Assembly (NCBI GenBank): GCA_946479055.1
Contig: CAMLEX010000381.1
Span: 1-5,440 of the forward strand
DNA length: 5,440 nucleotides
Direction of reading: 5' to 3'
Source: an uncultured Bacteroidota bacterium
GTDB lineage: Bacteria; Bacteroidota; Bacteroidia; Chitinophagales; Chitinophagaceae
Shown piece by piece: positions 1 to 5,440 of this stretch; position 1 is the stretch's first letter, and the number at the start of each line of letters is the position of its first letter. The position numbers and the translations under genes are program-made. The notes beneath the pieces were generated by a model, which was given only the letters and a program-made list of their open reading frames with translations, made no database searches and was not told the DNA's origin.

Positions 1-105
1 ACTTGCTATAACAAATAGAGATCCGATAGCAAATAAATTCGTATTCCTTGTAATAAATAAGGATACCAGCATGGCCGCAAAAAACTCAAATAGTCCACAC
101 CGCGT
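1..105 (-). pseudogene. In-frame continuation of the ligase/polymerase-like gene beyond a TGA
   Basis: Directly after the TGA at 106-108 the same reading frame stays open for 35 codons to the window edge. It reads TRCGLFEFFAAML, then a second hydrophobic run (residues LVSLFI, a short polar turn TRNTN, then LFAIGSLFVIA). This matches what family members have at this point: a G-T-R-G-A-L-F-like motif followed by two membrane segments. The stop therefore sits where a glycine is expected, and GGA to TGA is a single-base change. The next residues also deviate (R-C-G instead of R-G-A). The rest of the gene lies to the left of the window, so other lesions cannot be excluded. The pieces together are best read as one gene interrupted by a nonsense change, or by a sequence error. 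Confidence 0.65.
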
Positions 106-912
106 TCAAGAGATGATCATACCATAAATAAGCACCAGGCCTGTAACTGCCAACAATATCCGCTTCCATGCTTTGAAAGGACCCAATGCCAACACCAATG
201 CTATACTGCTTAGCTGTGCCATTGATGTACCAAATTGGCCGGCATCCAGGTAAAATGAAAAAATACGAAGCTTGCCAAATATCAAATGAGTTGGTGATCT
301 GGCTACAAAAGCCTGCTCAGCTCCGGTCAAACCAAATTTTAATTGCTTTATGCCATACAATGCGCCAATCAGCGAAATAATAATAATAAGGCCAAGGAAA
401 ATATTCAGGTCTTTGTTCGTATTAAAAATGACCAGGCAAAGAGGAATACACAGCAGCCACAATAATGGATAACGGGCATCACTGATCCAGCCTGCCAAAC
501 TACCTTGTTCAGGATTTGCGAATTCCATTACGGTGATGATGAACCAAATCAATCCTATGAAACAGAGTTCATTTTTCAGATTTTGCCAATCAAAAGATTT
601 GGCGTTGAATAGAGCTCCTATCCAGGACAGAATAAGTAATGTTTCTATACCGTATGTAAAAGGAAAATCAGGAACATATCTTGCCAATAGAGCCAGACAA
701 AAACAATAAACGATAAATGAAATAATTCCAAGCTTTGGATTTTTGAGAATAGCGATTCCAAAAGGAATAATAAAGGCAATTACTGCAAGCAAAATAGGGA
801 TGACCAGCCCGCCCATAGCAGTCGCCCATCCGATGATGACAGCCATCCCCAGCCCGATCGCCAGCACCAAACTGTTTTTTATTCCTGTTCTTATAGTCAG
901 CTCGTTATTCAT
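106..912 (-). CDS. O-antigen ligase/polymerase-like (Wzy_C type) membrane protein, cut short by an in-frame stop
   Basis: This 268-residue product is strongly hydrophobic, with about nine predicted membrane segments (roughly residues 14-33, 35-56, 61-79, 87-103, 115-130, 147-163, 169-187, 228-245 and 250-267). The stretch R216-IFSFYLDAGQFG-T229 resembles the conserved R..S.F.D...FG region of O-antigen ligase/polymerase proteins, which join or transfer glycan chains at the periplasmic face of the inner membrane. Family members are usually 400 residues or more, so this one is short. It ends in GMIIS and then TGA, exactly where relatives carry an S-G-T-R-G-type motif. The frame continues beyond the stop (see 1-105). 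The ATG at 912 follows an A/T-rich region with no Shine-Dalgarno sequence, as is usual in Bacteroidota. It lies 86 bp after the co-polymerase gene and is probably co-transcribed with it. The family call is fairly sure; polymerase versus ligase cannot be decided. It is likely non-functional as read. Confidence 0.75.
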   Translation of the reverse strand: MNNELTIRTGIKNSLVLAIGLGMAVIIGWATAMGGLVIPILLAVIAFIIPFGIAILKNPKLGIISFIVYCFCLALLARYVPDFPFTYGIETLLILSWIGALFNAKSFDWQNLKNELCFIGLIWFIITVMEFANPEQGSLAGWISDARYPLLWLLCIPLCLVIFNTNKDLNIFLGLIIIISLIGALYGIKQLKFGLTGAEQAFVARSPTHLIFGKLRIFSFYLDAGQFGTSMAQLSSIALVLALGPFKAWKRILLAVTGLVLIYGMIIS

Positions 913-998
913 GAAAATTTATTATGAAAACACTTCCGCATTTCATTCTGAAATTTTTAGTTAACTGGCAATGAATCGTCAGGGTTAGTGGGCTGGTT

Positions 999-3209
999 TT
1001 ACAATCCTTCCGGAACTATATATTCCCCGGCATTGGATCGTTTCCTTTTTTCTTTCCTGCTTAAGGAAGTATTAGTGACCCCCGGTTTGTGTCTTCCGTT
1101 ATATTCTCTGACAAACTCGCGACGGGCATTCGTAAGAACGACCTGAACTGAAGTTTTTGTAGTTTTCTTAATCGCTTCTACCAATAGTTTATCTGACTTT
1201 TGCCAGGTTCTGCCCATGCGTATTGCAATTAATGCCAGGTCGAGCTGTTGTAACAATGAAACGGGAAAGGTTTGTTCCAACAGCGCAGGAAATTCGATGA
1301 TAACAACTTCCACGGTCATTATGCTGGCGCTATTTAATTCAGGAATAATGCTGCCGGGAGTTATTGCATCTGTTGGATTGTAAGCTGTTGCTGTATAATT
1401 TTCTTCCAGGCTTAGATCGTGCCCCCGGGGTACCAACACCAGGGTCCGCACTCCGCATTCATCCAGTTGCCTGACGATAGCATTGGCAATAAAGCTTTTC
1501 CCTTCTCCGCTATAACTACTCAGCAAACCGACCAACATTGGCCCTGATCCTGCCGGCTTTTGATTTAAGGAAAGCAATACGTATTTAGCGAGTTGTTTTT
1601 CTGCTTTATCAGCAAGCAACAAAGCCCTTCGGCCATTTCTTAGTTTCAGACGAGGTAAAACACCGATCACCGGCATGCCAATAATTTCTGTTGCAGCCGT
1701 TGGATTCTTTAATGACTGATCCAATAAGTAAACACCAATTATAAAGGAAGCCGTCAACAATAATGTACCTAAAAAAGCTGCCACAAGTAATAAAGGCAAC
1801 TTCGTTTTATTGGAAGGAGCCTCAGGAAAATTAGGCGGATCCAATACCTTCATCTGTGAGGAAAAAAGCTCCAGATTTTCCTGCGTCAGCTTACTTTGTT
1901 TTAGCCCTTCTGTGTGCGATAAATAATCTTGTTGAGCCAGCTCTATTTCCCTTTTGATCTTACGGATCTCTGAACCAAGGGGAACCAGTTTATTATATTC
2001 ACCTGCGACCCCGCTATTTTGACGACGCATAACATCAAGTTGGCTTTTAAGCTGCTGTACCAACATCGTGTTTTTGATATATGCATCCACCAGGTCCTTG
2101 ATGGGTACACCCTGTGAAGAATGTGTATTGGTGTAATAGCTATCAATGGTTTGTTTTATTTTTCCCGACAACTCGTCTGCACTTTGCCGGAGCTTGGCAA
2201 TTTTGTTTGTCGTTTCTGCATCTGATTTGTTTCCCAGTGATTCCAGGTTAGAAATCTGGACGCTGACATCAGCAAGCTGATTGCGAAGCCTGATGATCTC
2301 CTGGCTTTCAAGATTTGACACTCCTTTTTTCTTCAGATCATTCTCAAGTTCATTCAAAGTAGCCAGGCTACCCGAATATTGCAATTCCAGGTCATTGTAT
2401 TTCTGAATTGAATTTCGTTTCTCATCAGAAGTGGTTGTTACCTGCTGATCATAATCCAAAATATTGTTAGCCTTGTTAAAATCCAATAATCTTTTTTCCG
2501 CTGTCTGAAGCCGCGAGTAGGCTCTTTGTGCCGCGGTATCGAAATAACCAATAACCGAAGCCGGCTGCGTTGCAAAAAGTAGTCTTTGCTTGTGAATAAA
2601 AATATCGTCCAAAAACTTAAGCGTCTGCTGACTTATCGCAGGGTCGCCGGAGCTATACTCAAGCTTTACCATTTCACTTCCCTGCAACTGGTATACAGAA
2701 ATTCCCGACAACGCATTCATCGAGTAGATGGGATCATCTCCATAAATCAACGTTGATACTTCGTTGTTGTTGCCGGTATCGCAATAGCGGGTTACATTTT
2801 CAAGCGTTTCGGAAAAGCCCGCACCTTTCAGTTTTTCACGGACGGTAGCCGGAATAAGAAGTTGGAGCCTGTCGAAATTTTCATTGCTGATGATTAACGA
2901 GTCATAGCCGGGAAGCATCAGGTGTTGAGCCAATAAACTCAGTGCAATTTCCTTTTTTGTTTCCCGGGACTTGATGATAATTAATAAATCTGAAATGGCC
3001 ATATCCACTTTCAGTTGTTTATATCCGTCGTTATTATCTCCGGAAATACGATACGTTGATGCAATACCCGTAAAAATGATAGAATCAGAAGTATACACAT
3101 CCTCTTTCTTTGATAGAAAGAAATATACACCGGATGCAGCCACAAGAGGTATCAACAGGAGTTTAAACCAGTTGCGCTTCAGTAAATGTTTTAATTCACC
3201 TATTGTCAT
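999..3209 (-). CDS. Wzz/Wzc-like polysaccharide co-polymerase with a degenerate BY-kinase-type ATPase domain
   Basis: The 736-residue protein has the co-polymerase layout. There is a short cytoplasmic N-terminus, TM1 at about residues 15-32, and a long periplasmic region with strong coiled-coil character (about 225-455). A proline-rich PPNFPEAPSNK stretch (458-468) precedes TM2 (about 471-496), and a cytoplasmic P-loop domain follows (about 505-700). Walker A is clear: SSYSGEGKS, residues 564-572. The Walker A' strand reads VLVPRGHD (591-598), where BY-kinases have D-x-D. The Walker B strand reads VVIIEFPA (635-642), with Glu for the usual Asp of DxPP. The EX2RX2R oligomerisation motif is not visible, and the tail has only two tyrosines (703, 730) instead of a Tyr cluster. 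A role in EPS chain-length control and export at the inner membrane is likely; tyrosine kinase activity is doubtful. The ATG at 3209 lies 10 bp after the stop of the TolC-like gene, so the two are almost certainly co-transcribed. Confidence 0.85.
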   Translation of the reverse strand: MTIGELKHLLKRNWFKLLLIPLVAASGVYFFLSKKEDVYTSDSIIFTGIASTYRISGDNNDGYKQLKVDMAISDLLIIIKSRETKKEIALSLLAQHLMLPGYDSLIISNENFDRLQLLIPATVREKLKGAGFSETLENVTRYCDTGNNNEVSTLIYGDDPIYSMNALSGISVYQLQGSEMVKLEYSSGDPAISQQTLKFLDDIFIHKQRLLFATQPASVIGYFDTAAQRAYSRLQTAEKRLLDFNKANNILDYDQQVTTTSDEKRNSIQKYNDLELQYSGSLATLNELENDLKKKGVSNLESQEIIRLRNQLADVSVQISNLESLGNKSDAETTNKIAKLRQSADELSGKIKQTIDSYYTNTHSSQGVPIKDLVDAYIKNTMLVQQLKSQLDVMRRQNSGVAGEYNKLVPLGSEIRKIKREIELAQQDYLSHTEGLKQSKLTQENLELFSSQMKVLDPPNFPEAPSNKTKLPLLLVAAFLGTLLLTASFIIGVYLLDQSLKNPTAATEIIGMPVIGVLPRLKLRNGRRALLLADKAEKQLAKYVLLSLNQKPAGSGPMLVGLLSSYSGEGKSFIANAIVRQLDECGVRTLVLVPRGHDLSLEENYTATAYNPTDAITPGSIIPELNSASIMTVEVVIIEFPALLEQTFPVSLLQQLDLALIAIRMGRTWQKSDKLLVEAIKKTTKTSVQVVLTNARREFVREYNGRHKPGVTNTSLSRKEKRKRSNAGEYIVPEGL

Positions 3210-3219
3210 TGCTTATTTC

Positions 3220-3981
3220 TTATTTATTAAAATACGTGCTGAGTAGTGGCAAAACTGGTATGCCCACCATTTCCTCCAGCAACATTAAATTGGTCTGGTA
3301 TGCATTTTTTGCTTGCTCTGCCGCAAGCAATGCGGTTGTATAAAGTTGATCGGTCGTCATTTGCTCGCTCACTTGCATGTTCCCTTCCTTGAATTGCTTT
3401 TCAGCCATGGTCTTATTAACATACGCAGTTTGAAGTGCATCCTGTGTATGTTGCAACACGACCCTCGACAATTTTACCTGCTGATAAAGGGTGATCACTT
3501 GTTTCCTTATATCTTTCTCGCCCCCTTTGAGCTCTGCCTCTGATAGCTGAATCGCCAACTTTTGCTTTTCGACCCGCAATTTTTTACCTCCGAATAGTTG
3601 TTCAAGATTAATGCCGACACCGACCCCTGCTGTATAAGTCGATCGGATACGACTCCCATCATACAAGACTGGAATTGTTTGCCCGTCTGAGTGTGGAAAT
3701 ATGGTATTAATGTTCCCGTAATTGTAACCGCCCTGAAGGTTAAAGTCCTTCAGAAATTCTTTTTTTGACAACCGCAGATTATTTTCCGCAGTTTGTTTGC
3801 CGGTATTTAACATCGCCATCTGAGGCGCATTTTTCAAAGCGGCTTTAATGAGAACCGGAAGAATTGCATCGGAAGAATCAAAAAAAGATACTTGCATGTT
3901 TGCAAGATGAGTGGTTGTGTCCTGGCTAAAACAGAAGGTCAGCAAGAAAGTTAATAGGAATGCCAAAATTGTTTTTTTCAT
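3220..3981 (-). CDS. Short, single-repeat TolC-like outer-membrane protein of the EPS operon
   Basis: This 253-residue protein starts with a clear signal peptide: MKK, a hydrophobic core to about residue 17, and probable cleavage near FS/QD at 19-20. The mature part follows one outer-membrane-efflux repeat. A helix (about 44-77) leads into a strand (about 80-92, NLQGGYNYG), a loop, and a second strand (about 115-127, TYTAGVGVGINLE). Two long amphipathic helices follow (about 132-198 and 203-238), ending in EEMVGIPV, a common end to such repeats. Ordinary TolC has two repeats and over 400 residues; only one is present here. No internal break is visible and the frame is intact. The gene is probably first in a tightly packed operon with the co-polymerase, so a role in polysaccharide export across the periplasm or outer membrane is inferred. 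It may work as a higher oligomer. The ATG at 3981 is chosen because it opens the signal peptide. Confidence 0.8.
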   Translation of the reverse strand: MKKTILAFLLTFLLTFCFSQDTTTHLANMQVSFFDSSDAILPVLIKAALKNAPQMAMLNTGKQTAENNLRLSKKEFLKDFNLQGGYNYGNINTIFPHSDGQTIPVLYDGSRIRSTYTAGVGVGINLEQLFGGKKLRVEKQKLAIQLSEAELKGGEKDIRKQVITLYQQVKLSRVVLQHTQDALQTAYVNKTMAEKQFKEGNMQVSEQMTTDQLYTTALLAAEQAKNAYQTNLMLLEEMVGIPVLPLLSTYFNK

Positions 3982-4005
3982 CTACTGTTTCTTTAAAATT
4001 TTTAT

Positions 4006-4016
4006 GCGCCAGGCGC
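4006..4016. repeat. Short GC-rich perfect inverted repeat upstream of the TolC-like gene
   Basis: GCGCC-A-GGCGC is a perfect 5-bp inverted repeat with a 1-bp centre, set in A/T-rich sequence, 25 to 35 bp upstream of the TolC-like start codon. The 1-base centre is too tight for an RNA hairpin with all pairs formed, so a protein binding site on DNA is the more natural reading. With only 5-bp arms it may also be chance. Confidence 0.3.
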
Positions 4017-4427
4017 CGATGTGTGTATATTTTCGAGCAAACAAGCATTAGGATCTCCAACATTTTTTACCGTTCCCGGTTCAGATACAGGTCGCACCTA
4101 TATTCATCACCAGTAAATAATACCAGTTAGTAAAGAATTGCAATTTGTATCACCGAAAACATAAAACAATTTTCAAGACACATTCCGAGCATACTCTTTG
4201 GCAAAAAAGATACCAGTTTGCACTGCACCTTGTTATAGAAGTTAGTTCATTGATTTGCAAGCTCGCCGGAACTCAACGTAAACCGATGAAAAAATGGAAT
4301 ATACTCTCCCACTTATTTTTCCGGGCCATACATAATAATAAAAATACATGCCAAAATTCTTTCACGAATAAGTATATCAATCCTTTTTGAATTTGAACTT
4401 TCACAATGCATATTCCTTCCGTGATAC

Positions 4428-4435
4428 TATATTTG
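4428..4435 (+). promoter_or_regulatory. Possible Bacteroidota -7 promoter element for the glycosyltransferase
   Basis: TATATTTG is an exact match to the TAnnTTTG -7 consensus of Bacteroidota housekeeping promoters. It lies about 115 bp upstream of the glycosyltransferase ATG, which would give a leader of roughly 100 nt. No TTG-like -33 element is present at the usual 17-20 bp spacing; the nearest TTTG (4392-4395) is 32 bp away. The call therefore rests on the -7 box alone. Confidence 0.3.
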
Positions 4436-4549
4436 ATTGCAGATGGTAAAATTTTGAAAACAACGAAACCTGGCATAAAATCCGCATGCTATACCGCTTC
4501 TGAAAATTTTTAAAATTGCAGGGATGTTCTCAGCATTTAGTCATTAGTT

Positions 4550-5440
4550 ATGAAACTAGTCTCCATTATTACTGTAAACTTCAACCAGCCAGGAATCACA
4601 GAGGATCTGTTGCGTTCAATTTTTTCATGGAATAACTACAGCAATGTTGAAGTGATCGTTGTAGATAACGGTAGCACTATCGATCCCGTACCCGATTGGA
4701 AAAAAAAGTATCCTTCCGTTCGGTTTGTCCGATCGGAAAAAAACACTGGTTTTGCTGGTGGCAATAACCTGGGTCTGAGTATTGCTAAAGGTGACTATCT
4801 ATTTTTAATAAACAACGATACCGAGGTCACGGAAAATCTGATCACTAACCTCGCTTCTACTCTGGATAAAAACCAAGACGTGGGAATCATTTCTCCAAAA
4901 ATTCTTTATCATCATACAGACATTATACAATACGCGGGTTACACTCCTTTACAATACATAACCGGCAAGAATAGATGCATAGGGCAGTTTGAAAAAGATA
5001 AAGGTCAATATGATAAAAAAATCGGAAAGACAGGCTATGCCCACGGCGCCGCCATGATGGTAAGCCGCCGGGCAATTGAAAAAGCCGGGATGATGGAAGA
5101 AAATTTCTTTCTATATTATGAAGAATTGGATTGGTGCGAACGAATAAGAAAAAAAGGATTTGAGATTTGGGTACATCCACAGGCGGTTATTTATCACAAA
5201 GAATCTATCTCTGTCGGTAAACATTCGCGGTTAAAGGAATACTATATGAATAGAAATAGAATTCTGATCGTACGAAAACATGCTCCCACTTTAGCTTACC
5301 CCATTTTTATGTTTTATTTTATTTTCGTAGTTGTTCCGATTAAGATAATTCGCTACCTAAAAGCCAAACAAGGCCGTTTTATCCCTTTACTGGGAAAGGC
5401 GATATGGTGGAACATGAACAATAAGACGGATAGCCGTAAA
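4550..5440 (+). CDS. Family-2 glycosyltransferase, WbbL/rhamnosyltransferase-like (3' end beyond the window)
   Basis: The frame is open for 297 codons from the ATG at 4550 to the window edge, with no stop reached. It has the full GT-A family-2 signature: an N-terminal VSIITVNFNQ strand (residues 4-13), VVDNGS with D39, NTGFAGGNNLGL (65-76), and LINNDTEV (86-93), where D90 is the DxD-like metal/nucleotide-sugar site. The acceptor-side GYAHGAAMMVSRRAI segment (162-176) is followed by FFLYYEELDWCERI (186-199), the likely catalytic acidic cluster. A hydrophobic stretch (about 249-268) near the C-terminus fits membrane association. Relatives are about 300-340 residues, so the gene probably ends soon after the edge. 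It would add a sugar to a lipid-linked EPS or O-antigen repeat unit in the cytoplasm; the sugar cannot be told. The start is fixed by an in-frame TAG at 4538-4540, with no other start between. There is no Shine-Dalgarno sequence. Confidence 0.9.
   Translation, partial: MKLVSIITVNFNQPGITEDLLRSIFSWNNYSNVEVIVVDNGSTIDPVPDWKKKYPSVRFVRSEKNTGFAGGNNLGLSIAKGDYLFLINNDTEVTENLITNLASTLDKNQDVGIISPKILYHHTDIIQYAGYTPLQYITGKNRCIGQFEKDKGQYDKKIGKTGYAHGAAMMVSRRAIEKAGMMEENFFLYYEELDWCERIRKKGFEIWVHPQAVIYHKESISVGKHSRLKEYYMNRNRILIVRKHAPTLAYPIFMFYFIFVVVPIKIIRYLKAKQGRFIPLLGKAIWWNMNNKTDSRK

Larger units (their letters stand above)
3982..4549. other. 568-bp divergent intergenic region, presumed to hold both promoters
   Basis: No convincing gene lies here. 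The open frames on either strand (about 4145-4390 plus, 4273-4476 minus) overlap each other, have low-complexity K/N/F/I-rich translations, and resemble no protein I recognise. The region is A/T-rich and separates the leftward EPS operon from the rightward glycosyltransferase, so promoters for both should be here. I see one good plus-strand TAnnTTTG element (4428-4435) and one short perfect inverted repeat (4006-4016). On the minus strand I found no exact TAnnTTTG match, so the operon promoter is not located. No tRNA, rRNA, CRISPR or IS end was seen. Confidence 0.6.

Noticed and set aside
106..108. UGA read as glycine (alternative genetic code), since the stop falls at an expected glycine
   Set aside because: The other two complete genes, about 990 codons, contain no in-frame TGA and use normal glycine codons, and the gene content points to Bacteroidota, which use the standard bacterial code.
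186..380. Plus-strand open frame antisense to the polymerase-like gene (similar antisense frames at 743-964, 2971-3246 and 3313-3543)
   Set aside because: Each lies opposite a well-supported gene or its edge and its translation has no domain, so these are chance frames.
940..954. ATTTCA-TTC-TGAAAT stem followed by T residues, resembling a plus-strand terminator
   Set aside because: No plus-strand gene ends here, the stem is only A/T-rich 6 bp, and on the transcribed minus strand it is not followed by a T run.
3922..3981. Lipoprotein signal in the TolC-like protein because of Cys17
   Set aside because: The residue before the cysteine is Phe, which does not fit a lipobox; an ordinary signal peptidase I site near FS/QD fits better.
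4145..4476. Small open frames on both strands in the intergenic region (81 and 67 codons)
   Set aside because: They overlap on opposite strands, have biased low-complexity composition, and show no recognisable domain, signal peptide or start context.
4524..4547. Seven-codon frame ending 2 bp before the glycosyltransferase ATG, a possible leader peptide
   Set aside because: It is short enough to occur by chance, has no attenuator-like hairpins or repeated regulatory codons, and no ribosome binding site at a workable distance.

Overview
The window looks like part of a surface or exopolysaccharide (EPS) locus from a Bacteroidota bacterium, most likely of the Chitinophaga/Sphingobacteria type. 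The evidence is the gene content (TolC-like protein, Wzz/BY-kinase-like protein, O-antigen ligase/polymerase-like protein, WbbL-type glycosyltransferase), moderate to low GC, A/T-rich start regions without Shine-Dalgarno sequences, and a TAnnTTTG-type promoter element. The genus assignment is inferred, not shown.

Layout: three genes read leftwards on the minus strand as a likely operon. In order of transcription they are a short secreted TolC-like protein (3981 to 3220), a 736-residue Wzz/Wzc-like polysaccharide co-polymerase (3209 to 999, only 10 bp after the first gene), and a polytopic O-antigen ligase/polymerase-like protein (912 leftwards). The third frame is broken by an in-frame TGA at 106-108. 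The same frame then continues, open and still homologous-looking, to the left edge. A 568-bp intergenic region (3982-4549) separates this operon from a divergent plus-strand family-2 glycosyltransferase (4550 to the right edge, no stop codon inside the window).

How the parts would work together (inferred): the glycosyltransferase helps build the lipid-linked repeat unit on the cytoplasmic face. The ligase/polymerase-like membrane protein would polymerise or transfer the glycan. The Wzz/Wzc-like protein would control chain length and link the inner membrane to the export channel. The TolC-like protein would provide the outer-membrane or periplasmic conduit.

Three things stand out. The polymerase-like gene carries a premature stop inside its conserved S-G-T-R-G-type motif. 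The TolC-like protein has only one of the two repeats of a normal TolC. The kinase-like domain of the co-polymerase keeps Walker A but has lost the acidic residues of Walker A' and most of the other BY-kinase signatures.
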